A DNA stretch of 64,000 bases, from NCBI RefSeq assembly GCF_963662255.1, contig NC_085050.1, positions 20,087,662-20,151,661 of the forward strand, written 5' to 3'. Below, piece by piece: positions 13,001 through 25,400 of the stretch. Made by a program: the position numbers and the translations under genes. This stretch comes from Cinclus cinclus (Eukaryota; Chordata; Aves; Passeriformes; Cinclidae). Positions within the stretch are counted from its first letter, which is position 1; each line of letters starts with the position of its first letter. The notes under the pieces were generated by a model. That model ran no database searches. It saw only the letters and a program-made list of their open reading frames with translations, and was not told the origin of the DNA.

Positions 13001-15249
13001 TTTTCCTTTCTTGCTTACCAAAAAAGATCACAGAAAAATTTTTTAGGAATGGCTACTGTTTTAGAAGGTTCTGTTTTTGAGGTAGCCAGTCTGGGATGTT
13101 GCTTATACACCTGGTTTCTTTAAGGAATACTAAATACTTTCCCTCTGATGATTGCTTTCCCTTCTGAAATGTAATAGAGATATCTCTTTGGATAAAAATT
13201 TGATACTGGTTTACTGTCTGTATTTCATGGTGCAAGGGTGTAATTCCTTCCTACACAACAAAAAGAACAAAAGAAAAAAAGAAAAAAGTCCTTTAAAAAA
13301 TCACAGATGGGATTAAAATATCTTTCCAGAAATCTCCTATGTATTGACACTGTCATTTAGATGATATTCCAAGGTACATGTGGGCCATTGTGTTTGAATA
13401 TATTGAAGCAATTTTATTAGGCAGGAAAGAAGTATAACAAAAAATATTGGACAACAGTGCCTCTAAGAGGATTCATATGCAATGGATTTCACCAAAATAC
13501 ATGGGTTCTGGAAGCAAAGTCCTATTTTTTGCACAGGGTTATTCTGTTCTACTTAGACATGTCAAAAAAGGACATGAAAATTTTAAATAATGCATCTGCT
13601 AATGTTTATCTTTCAGCAGTAGTTATGATATATATTATGCACAACACTGTGTTTCTGGTTTGTTTGAGAGGCGTTCTTTGAGAATGATCAACGATATTAT
13701 CACAAAGTAGGCCTTTGAATCCTGATAGAAATTGTAGTGACCAGATTGCAATACTGTAACTCACTTTTCCACAGCATGGAAGTGTGCTGAAACCAGGATA
13801 CTTCTCAGAAATTCTTCTTATTTTTAAGGATGATCATGCTTAACATGTTAAAACACAGTCAGTGCTAGGTACTATGGTCACAAATTCTTGACAGTTGAAT
13901 GGAAAACCACACTCATCAGTGTGTTGTAAACTGCACAAAAATCTCTTCTTGTAGAGAATCCATAGAATGATAGTAGAAGAATTATGCTAACTAAAGTCAC
14001 CATTGAACTGTCACCAACCGTGTTTTAAAATGCAAGTAACAGCCTGAAAATATATTTTAGGTTTTCTTTGTGTACTAATTTGCTTATGCGCTATTAGTTG
14101 CATGTAAGTACTCAAAAGAAAAAGTCAAAACCTACTGAGAGGAGATTTTGCAAATATTACATGGAACATATGTTTATATAATTGGGGACTTAATACCTTT
14201 AAGGTATGTGCAATCTCAGTTTGCACATAGTTTTGCAATTCAGTAACTGAACAAAACCACAGGATTAAGAATGTGCTTAAGAAAAGAAAATAATTTTTAA
14301 AATTCTCATACTTTCTCCCTAGTTTAAAATATTTCTGATAAATGAATGAATGGGTAAATACAAAAGGCAGAGCTACTGCACTGCTATTTGTGGAACAAAG
14401 TTTGGTTATCTGTGGCAATGTGAGTGGCTCATTGAGATGTGAAAAGTTAAAAAAGATATAACAAAGCTAATTTAAAAGGTCATCATGTGTTATCTTTGCT
14501 GAGCCACCAGATTATCAGAACTCCTCCCCTTTGGGATAGTGAGCTTTGTAAATATTCATACTTTGAGATACCAGGATAAACATCCAAGCCTTGGGTGCTA
14601 GAGTTGTTGAACTATTAGCATTTTTTCCTTTGTGGTTTCCATCTAATATATGAAATACAAGACCAGAAAGCTTGATAATGATAATGGTATTTCTCTGTTA
14701 ATTGCAATATGATTGATTATTTGTCTGCTTTTGGCATGACAAAGAAGGATCGTATCTCTTCTATTCTGCTGTAAACATGATAACACCATTGCTGGTTTAA
14801 ATAAAGAAGTTGTCTGGCAAAGAACAAGCCCTTCTTTAGTAAAGAATGTTAGATTAATAATAAGAGCAAACATTAAGCACGTTTCATGGAAGGGTAGCCA
14901 GAATCATTTTGTGTTGGCAGCTTAGTAAGACTATTTCTCCTCTTCTTTGAAAATGGAAGCTATGGAAATCATGAAGCTTGATGTAGCTCTTTCTTCTCTT
15001 GTGGTTGTGACAAGAGTTAGTAGACATGATACAAATAGACCCGTACAACATTTAGAATAGAGATTCTCATTTAAAATATATACTACTTATATATCTTGAG
15101 GGTCTGTTTGAAGTAGAGTTGGAATGGGATAATGAAATGGGGCTATTTTGTTCATATTATCATTTACAGACCATGAATTAGTTCCAGATGCAGAGTACCA
15201 GTTAATAACCTTGACATTACAGTCTGTTTTTAAAACATAAGACCTCTGT

Positions 15250-15328
15250 CATATGTATATGTATATATATATGTAGATGTAGATGATGTAGATGTAGATG
15301 TATATCAATATGTATATGCATATAAATA
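15250..15328. repeat. TATG / TAGATG mixed microsatellite
   Basis: Imperfect TATATG units are followed by TGTAGA and TGATG units (ATGTAGATGTAGATG near 15270-15300), then more TATATG. It is compound and interrupted, so older than the pure arrays elsewhere in the window. Confidence 0.8.
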
Positions 15329-16128
15329 GCAATGTCATTCAAAAATTACCTGAAAAGCTCATTTCCACTATGCTTTATGGAAGATAATTATTGGGCAGAA
15401 GACGCATAACAAATGAGAACGTAAATAAACCAACACCTATAGTGGTGCAGTTTGCTGCTCTAGAGACTACATTACATGTTCCCACTCCCACAGGACTAGC
15501 CATTCTCAAACCTTGATTCTTAAACTCTCCATATTAGTCACTTTTGTTTACACCATGCTCTGCTTTTTTCCCGTGTTTGTAGTGAAATCTGTGTTTTAGC
15601 TTTTCTGTTTTATTTAGCCATTGTTGTATTTCATGTGTTTTATAATTTTGATGAAACTTTTTATATTTCTTATTGTTTTCCACTGTTCTCCCAAATCTTG
15701 TATTTCTGCAGGAAGTCTTTGATACTCTTGAAATGCTGGCCTTTAGTTTTAAAAGCAGTTTCAGTGATGAAATCCATCTGATGAAAATTGTTGAGTGTTC
15801 AGTGTTTTTATTTTTGCTCTTATCAGTTTGACATTGAAGACAACTTATGTACGACCTTGCCTTGATTTGTCTTTATTGAGCTATAATTTTCAGATATATT
15901 TGTGTGTCAATATGGCTGAGCATTCAGCAATAGATCTGCAGAAGTGTATCATAGCATCCACCAGCTTGTTTGAGAGCCTGATGTGTGTGGAGCACACCTT
16001 TTATTGGGTCTGAGCTATTTTTGCCTCTCTCCATGCAGTTGCCTGCTAAGGAAGGAAACTCACAGAAGGCAGCATTCTAAGTGCAACTGCTCTGAGTTTG
16101 TCAGTAGGAAATAACTGGGAGGTGGTAT

Positions 16129-16139
16129 GGGGGGGGGGG
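16129..16139. repeat. G11 homopolymer
   Basis: Eleven consecutive G residues, followed by AGGGTGG. Such runs are often mis-sized in sequencing. Confidence 0.9.
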
Positions 16140-17124
16140 AGGGTGGTGTCACAGACTTCTTCATCTACTACAAGATTCCCTGCCTTGAATTACACACTTT
16201 AACCCAATTTTTCAATATATGGGTCGAGGAAGATGCATTTTTCTCTTTTTTCAGTAGTCAAATTTTCAGAAGTTTGAATTCCATTTGGAGAATTCCAGTT
16301 TCTTCTCTCTGTGTAAAGTTTTGTTGGCCATATGTTGATGACTGGAGTACTTATTAGGAGAAGGAAGATGAGGATTTCAATGGTTGTTTTAAATCATATA
16401 ATTCTAGATTAAGCAAACTGAATTAGGTCTTGGGCTATTGCAAAAGCTATGTTGAGTATATATCTACACAGATAAGTAGTTAATTAGGTTTCAGAATTGA
16501 GAGCTATAAAAGACATAGCAGGATCTCTTATCTGGTTATCCTTGGAAGCTCCTGATATTCTACATTTTTATGATGATATCTGAAACTTCTTTGGGAAAGC
16601 ATATATGCATATACAGTTTGGCAAGGGTACTAGGTTTTTATACTTTTATTTCAGAATATGTCTTGGTCATGGAGACATACATTTCTTCTGCAAATTTGTT
16701 TGTATTCTTCTGGAAATTAGAGAATATATATAGATAGGAAATTTTTCATTCTGAGCTAATTCACTGAATTTTACAATTTATGGAGAGCATAATAAAAGTC
16801 TTAAGTCAATGTAATGTAATCATCGATTCTGACAATTTTCAATAGCACCAAATACTCATGGTAACTCAAGATGTGGTTATAACCCATACTGATCAGGAAC
16901 ATGTTGGATTTTTGTAATTTTGGGGTGGGTGAAGCCCTAAGTCAGTGTTGAAGTTTGCTATATGTAACCGTCAATTTAAGGAGTAAGAAACTCCAGCTAA
17001 TTTTCATGTACTTTAACTCAGTTAGGTACATTCTTCAATGAAGTCAAAACTTTGTTCCAAAACTTAATATACGTGAGATAAACCTCATATGGCAGGCAAC
17101 TGTGTCGCTGTTCAGTGGCTACAT

Positions 17125-17508
17125 ATGAACAGGCTGGAGAAATGAGCCATCAGGAACCTCATGAAGCCCACTGATGTTTAATACCAAGTCCTGCACCTGG
17201 GGAAGATTAGCCCCGGGCACCAGAATGGTCTGAGTGCTGACCAGCTGGAAAGCAACTCTGCAGAGAAATATTTGGGAGTCCTGGCAGACAAGCTGGACAT
17301 GAACCAGAAACATGCCCTCGTGGCAAAGGGAACCAAAAGCTTTCTAGGCAGAATATCGCAAGTAGGTTTGTAGAGGGAGGTGATCCTTCCTTCTGCTCAG
17401 CTCTGGTGAGGCACATCTAGAGTGCTGAGACCCAGACTGTGCTCCCCAGTACTAGGGACATATGGGTGTACTGAAGTGAGAGGAGAAAAGGACAGCGGAG
17501 ATGATATG
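17125..17508 (+). mobile_element. CR1 LINE fragment, ORF2 C-terminal region, decayed
   Basis: The plus strand matches the 3' part of CR1 ORF2 (the region after the reverse transcriptase core). Recognisable pieces in order are ACAGGCTGGAGAAATG near 17129, AGGAACCTCATGAAG near 17152, 'AAGTCCTGCACCTGGGGAAG' near 17187, GACCAGCTGGAAAGCAACT near 17238, GGGAGGTGATCCTTCC near 17374 and GTGCTCCCCAGTAC near 17439. Translation gives the expected LEK, RNLM and VLHLGK pieces, broken by stops. It ends without the CR1 3' UTR or terminal octamers, so it is truncated at both ends. CR1 is the dominant non-LTR retrotransposon of birds and other archosaurs. I could not run a masking search, but the match spans several hundred bases. 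Confidence 0.9.
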
Positions 17509-20500
17509 CTGTTAACTTTGGACCTTGAGAGCATTAAGATACAACCCATATGGTGTGGGTGTTTTTATAGTGTGCATATTTAGTGTAATTTAGTGCATAT
17601 TGTCTTAGTATTTAACCCTGGATGGCATTAATTTCCATTCTGTGTTTTGCCAACTTTTGTTGACTGTTCTATCTTAACTGTAAGTTTTTCAAGGCAAAAA
17701 ATGTTTAACATTGCATAATGCCTTGCATTTTCAGGCCTCAGTCTGCTGGTTCTGTCCAATCATGAATATATTCAGGCTTCTACTTTTCTGTGTAGTTATG
17801 AGGTCACTTATGTAGCATCTGTATAAACTCTTATACATATGTCCATCAGTTTGGATGTACTTGGGGTGTCTAAGAATTTAAAATCCTTGCTTTGGTTTCC
17901 ACATGACTCCAATGCAACCATTAGAAGTAGCTGTAAGAATATCACACCCAGTATATTTCTTTGAAAATAGAAAAAAATAACATACCCTGTTGGGAGGAAA
18001 GGGTTAAAACAAGAAATTTTGGTGAGAGAGGGAATAATTTCACCCCAAGTGAAATTCCCACCTTGCAGCTGGGAATGCTAGGAATGTGGGTAAGCCATTC
18101 CTGCCTAAGTCATTGTTTTGAGAACTAGAATTCCTGTGCAGAGACAACACAGCCTCAGGGGCATGCTTGGGCTTCCAGCTGGGAGGGAGCAGGAGATCAT
18201 GAAAGCACAGCCCTGTGATAAACTGTGTTTGAAAGGAGTTTTTTGTTACATTGAGGCACGCAATATGGTATCCTGGGTGATAGGAGAAACAGCCTAGCCA
18301 GCCTGGGTCCAACATCATTAGCAAGGTGCTGAAATTTATTAATTCTGCATTTCAGCTGTGGTTTGGTGGTCACCCTGGTTACCTGTGTGTGTTGCTTCAC
18401 ACGTTCCTCCAGAAAACAAACTACCTTGCTCACCATCACAAACCAAACCAACCAATCATAAAAAAAAAATCCCAAAAAAGTTATAATGAAATTTGTTTTG
18501 CTTCAGTTAATAGCATCAATATTGAGTACTCAAAACAATGCATTTACATGATGTAGAAAGGAATGTCATGCTTCTGTAATATTGTGTGACTCACCACAGT
18601 CATGGGGTTTTTTGCTGTTCTGCTATAACCAAGGTCCCACATGTATGCAGACAGAGAGATTCAAACCAGGAATATTTGCACAACTACAAAACATGTTGGA
18701 ACATGCATACAGTTAAGAGAATGACTTGGCATACCTGTCTTGCAATAATCAGATTGCTGCTTCTGCTGCAGTTAAGTGAGTTCATGAGCATTAGTACTTA
18801 GTGTGAGACTGACAGCTTCAAGATCCTTACTGCTTCTACTAATAGGGATTGGTGCTTTTGGCCTGTTTCCCCAAACAAGGGCTTTTAGGCTTCTTTCAGA
18901 AGAATTCATCATGTCTGCAGGGCAACATTTTTATTTCATATAATTGTGAGATGTTATCTTTAAAAATATTGGTTTTTAGGTTTACAATTGGGAGGTATTT
19001 GTTCTTTTTCACACAAAGCTCCAAATAAAGATGTGGGTATACTTTCTAGTTGTGGATATGTATTCAAAATTTGACTGATGTGCATATGTACTGTGTACAT
19101 GTACACATCATTTTTAGCAAAGAATATTTCTGAACTAGGATAAAAACAAAAAAAAAAGAAAAAGAAAATGGGACCTTCTCCTTAGTTAAGATTTCCCAAT
19201 TAATATTGAAATTTTACTATAAGGGATTATGCCTACTCCTCAGGCTTGATGCCAGTAAGAATATTTTCATGTCAGTGGACTTCAAGGCTAATTTGCTGTG
19301 ATTATCAGGGAATTACTTCTTCAGCCTTCCTGTTCACTTTTGCAAGGACAGACCTGTTAATTCCAACTCATTTACTTTATGTGGAATGAAAGGTAAATTC
19401 AACAGAAGTGGTCATAAGCCTCAAGCTTTTACTAATAACAGTTGATCTTAGTTCTACATACTGTACTCTTAGGATAAAACATCAAACTGTGCTTTAAAAA
19501 TGACAGCATGCTTAATTCATCAAACAGGGGCATGATTGCACTGCAGCAAAGGGAATGCTCATAGCCACGTGCATACTGAGTTTTTCAGACAAGAGATATG
19601 GCAGAAACATTAAATCTGAAGGTTGTCTTAGCAAAGTATCTTCCACAGACATCAACAGAGTAAGACAGAGCACTCCCTTAGAATTTTGAAGGCAGCGGTA
19701 CACAGGAAGGGCAACCAAGTACATGGCGTGTGTTTCAGATTAAAAACAGAGGTTATAAAACAAAAAATATTTAAGAGCACAGATTTTAATTCCAGCTGTG
19801 TGTAGAATTGCATGTAACAGGAGAAACTCAAGCAAAATGCAGATGAATTACTTTGTAAGTTGTCAGCTCATTTTATGTTGACCATAATTATGCATCTAAG
19901 CAGTCGTTCTCTTTAAAATGATGAAACTGTACAATACTGATATTCTGCATCATCGGATTATCACTTTCCTATATTTTATAAATACTTTAAAAATCTAATT
20001 TTTATGTTTAAGCTGAATTTATAGCTCTGTTATAATACTATGCAGATCTTAGATAAATATTTTAATATATCTATCTATAATTAATATAATCTGTAATTTC
20101 TAGATTTTTTATTGATTTAAAACCTCAATGGTCAGTTGCTTTTTTCAAATACTGAGACAGAGAATTGGAGAAAAGAGAGAAGTGTATTCATCTTAGTGCT
20201 TATCTTATGAAAGTGATTGCTATCTGTGGTATATTTCCCCCATACTAAAATGGATTAAATGACATCCATGTTTTATAATTGTAATAGTGATTGCTTGAAT
20301 TGAAAAATTAATCACATATTTGAGCATTAACAAACAAATCATGGAACCTCTTATTCTGAAAGTTTAATTTTTAATACAGATTAATAACTGTAAATAAAAA
20401 TTGGAATTTAAAATGAGATTAAATATTGGTTATGTGTCATATTTTTGTTTTTATCATCAGTCTTCAAGAATTTGTGTATAATCATGAACAGAATAAAATT

Positions 20501-20721
20501 TTTTATAGAAGTCTAATTTGCAGCAGAATTAATTAATCTGTGTTCTGCTTAGCTGAGATTAAATCTCCCATTTGCAGTTTGTGTTATCAAGGAACAGGTT
20601 TCAGTAAACAGATGTCATCCTTGTGTAGGTTCTAGGGGTTTATTTTTGTTTGTTTTTTTAAGCAAAATAAAAATTGCTCTATCTCTGCAGTGATTTTATT
20701 TTTTTTTTCTTCCAAGTTGTT
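17509..20721. other. Non-coding stretch with one GC-richer island
   Basis: No gene is recognised. The island at about 17988-18314 is less AT-rich than its surroundings and is bounded by TGTTGG and CCAACA (see findings). The rest is AT-rich, with an especially AT-rich patch near 20000-20120. Short open frames on both strands (92-94 codons at 18040-18475 minus) fall in or beside the island and have no family features. Confidence 0.55.
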
Positions 20722-20927
20722 GTCATAAAATCGTGGGTTGGGAGGGACAGTTAAAGGTCATCAAGACCAACCTACCTTCAGTGATCAGAGACATCTTCAA
20801 CTAGATCAGATTGTTCAGAGCCCTATCCAGCCTGACCTGGAATGTTTCCGGGGATGGGACATCTGTTAATTCTTTGGCTAACCTTTTCCAATGCTTCACC
20901 ACACTGTTCATCAAAATTGTTTTCCTC
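20722..20927 (-). mobile_element. CR1 LINE 3' end, first part (split by LTR)
   Basis: Read on the minus strand, this is the 3' UTR end of a CR1 element. On the plus strand it opens with TCATAAAATCGTGGGTTGGGA, the complement of the CR1 terminus. It continues through GGTCATCAAGACCAACCT, GCCTGACCTGGAATGTTTCC and CTTCACCACACTGTTCATCA. At 20927 it is cut by an LTR. CR1-like sequence resumes after the LTR at 21459 (TCCTGATATGTGGCCTAA) for about 35 bases, so the LTR inserted into a resident CR1. Confidence 0.88.
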
Positions 20928-21458
20928 TGTCCTGATTTCAGCTGGGATACTTTCCTGCTTGATAGCTGGTACAGTACTCTGTTTGGAAAACAAGATAACG
21001 GTTTAGTTGTTGCTGAGCAGTGCTTATTCTAAGCCAAGGACTTTCCACTTTCCCCTGACCTGTCAGTGAGCAGGAGCACAAAGCACAGTGAAGGAACAGT
21101 GCCAGGACAGCTGACCCAACCTGGCCAACAGGATATTCCATAGCATGGAACATGCTCAGGATATAAACTGGTGAAATTGTCCAGAAGGGGCTGATTGCTG
21201 CTCAGTGATGGACATTGGTCAGTGGTTGAGCAACTGCATTGTCCATCACCTGTTTTTCTTGGGTTTTGTTCCTCTTTCTTTCTACTTTTCATTTATCTTA
21301 TTCTTCTTATTTTAATTACTAAGCTTTTCTTATCTCAACCCACAAGTTCTACTTTTTTGTGATCCTCCTTCCTACCCCACTGGAGAGAAAATGGGGAAAT
21401 GAGGTGGGAACAAGTGGCTATCTGTGTGGTACTTAGGTGTCAGCTGGGAGGAACCACA
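20928..21458 (+). mobile_element. ERVL-type solo LTR nested in CR1
   Basis: A complete 531 bp LTR begins with TGTCCTGATTTCAGCTGG and ends with GGAACCACA. The flanking 5-mers are TCCTC (20923-20927) and TCCTG (21459-21463), a 4/5 match consistent with the 5 bp target duplication of ERVL elements. U3 holds CAGGACAGCTGACCCAACCTG near 21104, GGATATTCCATAGCATGG near 21131 and a TATA box ATATAAA at 21161-21167. U5 holds 'TCTTATCTCAACCCACAAG' near 21330. No internal retroviral sequence is present, so this is a solo LTR left by recombination between two LTRs. It could retain promoter activity, but nothing here shows that. Confidence 0.92.
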
Positions 21459-21495
21459 TCCTGATATGTGGCCTAATATGAGATGCACATGGAGG
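21459..21495 (-). mobile_element. CR1 remnant on the far side of the LTR
   Basis: If the LTR and one copy of the duplicated 5-mer are removed, ...AATTGTTTTCC joins TGATATGTGGCCTAATATG. That is the expected CR1 order (complement strand). The match fades after about 21495. The roughly 165 bases from there to the next CR1 fragment are unassigned. Confidence 0.6.
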
Positions 21496-21664
21496 GGGAA
21501 AAACAAAGAGGAATCTTCATTCTGAAGGAAGTGATGCTGAGTCACACTAACAAAAAAAAAAGATGGGCAAAGATTTTGTGTATATTTAAGTTGTTATGCT
21601 AGGTATAAGTTGAGAAAAAAATGTAGCAAGAAATTCTGAGAGATCATGACAGTAGTTTTTGTCC

Positions 21665-22462
21665 ATTGTTCCTGGTGTTGTCCAGTCAAGATTCAAGCAT
21701 ATCCAATGATGGATATTTCACAACATCCTGTACATAATCACATAATCCTGCAATCATTTAACTCCTCTCACTGTGGCGGTTTTTTTTCTAATATCCAATT
21801 GAAACTTCCCATGCTGCAGACTTCATCCCCTACTTCTTCTCTGGTTTTATTAGTATTAGTATTAGTATTAGTATTAGTATTAGTATTAGTATTAGTATTA
21901 GTATTAGTATTAGTATTTATTAGTATTTTAATGTGCATCTTCTGGTGGAATCTGACTACTTTCTCCAAATTCCCTGTTGTGTAGTTGTGGCACCCCACCC
22001 TTAAGGAGACAGGAGCAGTCAAGATTCATAGATTCTTGTGCTGAAAAGGAGCAACAGAAGTCAAAGGACATGCAAAAGCTTGCCCTCCTTATATTCTAGG
22101 CTTCTGCAGTAGTGGAAGGCTGCAATGAAATCTGTTACTGATCTTCAGTTTTTTAAGACTAGATAAACCAAAATCTCTAAGTCCCTCCTTTGTCATCAAA
22201 TACTTCAGTCCCCTAATTGTCTTAGTGCCTCTTCAAAGAAACAAACAATAAACGTCTGTCTGTCTTGTACTAAGGAAGTGAATTAGACACATACAAACTT
22301 CTGTAACATACTGAGTAGTAGAGAATGATTGCTTCCCTCAACCTGCTGTTGATGCTTTTAGTGTGGAGATGGATATGTGGTTGTCATTCTTTGCCACATA
22401 TATAGTGCTGCTCTGGCTCAGCTTGTCCAGCAGGACCCCACCCTCTAGATCCTTCCCTACAG
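21665..22462 (-). mobile_element. Second CR1 LINE fragment, minus strand, holding a microsatellite
   Basis: Complement-strand CR1 landmarks run in order. They are TTGTCCAGTCAAGATTCAAG near 21678, TTTTCTAATATCCAATTGAAA near 21785, TCTCTAAGTCCCTCCTTTG near 22173, CAGTCCCCTAATTGTCTTAG near 22207, CTGTCTTGTACTAAGGAAGTG near 22260, CTTCCCTCAACCTGCTG near 22332, and GCTCAGCTTGTCCAGCAGGA near 22417. A TAGTAT array (21849-21916) sits in the middle. It repeats the CR1 3' region already seen at 20722-20927, so it is either a separate copy or a duplicated segment. It has no open reverse transcriptase frame. Confidence 0.88.
21849..21916. repeat. (ATTAGT)n hexanucleotide microsatellite
   Basis: About eleven pure six-base units, then an interrupted unit to about 21926. 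Because the unit is a multiple of three it stays open in several frames. It gives alternating Leu-Val on the plus strand and Asn-Thr on the minus strand, which explains the two open frames here (21646-21984 plus, 21768-22022 minus); neither is a gene. The array lies inside CR1 sequence. Confidence 0.96.
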
Positions 22463-25400
22463 ATTTAAGTGAATATATCTTAAAAATAAAATGGAAGAAA
22501 GTAAATACTCTATTTTAAGTAGAAAAGGAATTTTGTTGCTGAAAGCAACTGCCAGCATAACTGTATGAGGACAGGAAATTTCTACGTGCTGAACACAGGA
22601 TTTATATGACCTTATCTGCAATGATATATGCTTGACTATTTAATAATCAATGGATGTAACTGAAGTAGTAAAAATTGCAGGAAAAGGAGTACAAAAAATG
22701 TAAAAAATGGAGAAAGGAGTACAAAATGTCTTAACAGCCAGAGAAAAAAGGCCTGTAAAAGAGAAAAGAATGTTGCTACTTGCATGTGCTGGAATCAAAG
22801 AGTTTTTCAGGGCATATTTATATAATTGTGTGCTATATTAATTATCTTTTACCATTAGGTGGTAGTATAATAGCAGATATACTAAAAATAATTTAAATAA
22901 ATGCATTTAATTATATAATATGTAAGTTATATGAAATATAAAATATGTTGCTAGTGTTCTTCCTTTCATATGTTGATATTTTACTTACAATGCTGTTAAT
23001 AATACCACCTATATTGGTATATCACTGCAATCTTACAATCCATTATTGAAAAGATATTTTAGAAATTGGTATATGACAGGGCTTCCATAATTCCAAAGTG
23101 GTCTACATAGGTATCTTATAATACCCTGGTCATAAGTGTGTGTATATTGGCTGTACAGTTATCAGTGTTAGGATATGCAAATCATGAAGACCAGAAGAAA
23201 GAACTCCGCACCAGTAGAAAAGCCACAGCAGGAGGTGGATGACCACATTCTAAATAAATATTCTCATATCATGGGAAAATCTCTCAAACACTAGTTGTAA
23301 ATCCTTGGCTTATATCTTACCTCCACTACCTGTTTATATCAATCCTTGTGGAAGACATAGCCCACTAATATTTTCTTTAGTGTGATTTAAATTAAATAAA
23401 GTCTGAATAAAGTGGTTCCAGTTGTGCTTTGGCCTCAGGAGCTAGTAAAAAATACTCTTTCTTTATTACTGCATGAAAATAATATAGCGACATTGAATTT
23501 GTCTTAGTCTAATATTATATTTAGCATTCACTTACAATAGAACCACATATTAGACTGAAGTAACACTTATTTCCTTTCAAATTTAACCTCTTGTGCTACT
23601 TTTGACTTCAGACTAGATGCAATCTTTTCATTGTATTTTTTTGCAAGCTCCCCACTCTCTCTTATGTATGCAAAATCTTGTAGATTTGAAGTGAAGAGAG
23701 TTGTTTATTTTGCTTATCTCTCGTTTATTGTGTAAGAAGAAGGTGTATTTAAAATGTTAATTCTCTGGCTCAGTTTTATTATCATCTTTGTTATTTATCA
23801 TCTCAGGTCTGTGAACAAGTCATCTATTTTTAACTTCAGACACATTTTTCCTGATTTGTAAAAATATAGGTTTTTATCCTGTTCTCATGCTTTTTATACA
23901 ATTCCAGGCCTCCCAGTGGGCTCTTATACCTGACTATAATTAGTGGATGTTCTGAAACACACCAGTGCAGTTTTGACTTGATTATTGGCACTTAAGTGAT
24001 GAATCATCCTCTGTAGAAATGTACGTATTTTGTCTGATTTTATGAAGCAGACCTTTTTGGTTTTCCCCGGATTTTCTAATAGACACACACACATACTCCT
24101 CCCTCCCTAAGAAGTTTGCTCATTTGTTTGCTTGATCAATACAATTTCCTATGAAGGAGAATATTCTATACACATTCTCATTCTTTTGAATGTTTTAGCA
24201 GTCCTTATATGATTCAAAATATTGTTTTCTGATCCTCAGTTTAAATCTAAAATGTGAATCTGAAATTATTATTTCTATGCTCTAATAAAGATGAATCTAC
24301 ATCTTATGATATTTCTGTTGTGGGAAAATCAGCTGCATCATGTTCACTGTGTGTCTTGAAATATCCAGGAGAGTTAGTCTTTCTATCTCTGTAAGAAAAG
24401 ACTCAGCTAACAGCAATCTTCTCAAGAATATACTAGTCTTATGTATTAAGTCCATAGTACAGCCTCGTAGAAAATGTTCAAAAAAACTAAAACTACCAGA
24501 CTGAGTTCAGAATTCTGGATGGAATTTGCAATCTTTTTGTCATGTGGCATGTTTAAAAAAAAAAAAAACAAAAAAACCCCAAACAAATTAAGCAGAGCAG
24601 TTGTTATCATTAGGGGTTCACTACTAAATATTTTTCTGACTAAATAAAAAATGGATGCCATGGAAAACTAAATAATCAAAGAATTCCTCAAAACCGATTC
24701 CAGGTGACATTCTTTTGGAACTGCCAGGGAAACTTTGCTTGATAACATACAGTAATAGACTGACAAAAAAATTCATGAATGATAATGGCACAGTCACAGA
24801 GACAAGGTCATGTTGTGTAGCATGTTTACTTTATGCATGAGTTTACATAGTTACATCAGCATAATTTTACAACTATCTGTGTTAATATGTGTTATTTAAT
24901 TTCCCTGAGGTGTTTTCTTGGTTTTCTTTTTTCTTGTAATATGGTTGTTCATTACCTATCTATACTGTCACTAATTAAGTGTTTTGATTATACCTTAAAT
25001 CTAGAACTAAAATGATGCAGTCTTTGTTACAAGATGAAATTGGTTGCTTTTGCAATCAAAGAGTTATTTTATTTAAGGATATAGTCAGAAATAATACATG
25101 CACACACTTTCAATTTTCATTCCATATGAAATGATGTGTTGCCAGAATTTGACACGGTTGATCTGGTGTATCTTGTCAGCTTGTCTTATTTCATCTAGTG
25201 TGTTTCCCACCTTGAAAATCTTGAACTAGTTACAGCTCCTCAAATACTTCCAACACAAATATCTAATATTGTTTTGTTAACACTCTTTGAAAGTATTGCA
25301 GCTTCCTGATTTACACTATTTTTCTTCATGCTTTCTCAGAAGTATAGCCATATTTTTTGTTAGCAAAGTTTGTTGAATGCCTTTTTACAGAATGTTCAAA

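Larger units (their letters stand above)
2009..17124. other. Long non-coding stretch, AT-rich, no certain gene
   Basis: About 15 kb with no recognisable coding gene, RNA gene or large transposable element. It holds simple-sequence tracts (9930-10021, 15250-15328, 16129-16139) and a short inverted repeat at 6675-6704. It also holds three splice-site-flanked candidate exons discussed as findings (2108-2233 minus; 3450-3498 and 5872-5934 plus). The longest open frame is 119 codons on the minus strand (10463-10822); it has a hydrophobic segment near its N-terminus but matches no family I know. The texture fits an intron or intergenic desert. Confidence 0.6.

Noticed and set aside
13780..13805. 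CTGAAACCAGGATA, resembling the complement of an ERVL LTR start
   Set aside because: The match is about 14 bases and the flanks do not continue as LTR sequence.
18650..18680. GATTCAAACCAGG, resembling a tRNA B-box complement
   Set aside because: No A box, cloverleaf or Pol III terminator fits around it.
21646..22022. Leu-Val repeat protein (plus) and Asn-Thr repeat protein (minus)
   Set aside because: Both come from the ATTAGT microsatellite inside CR1 sequence.
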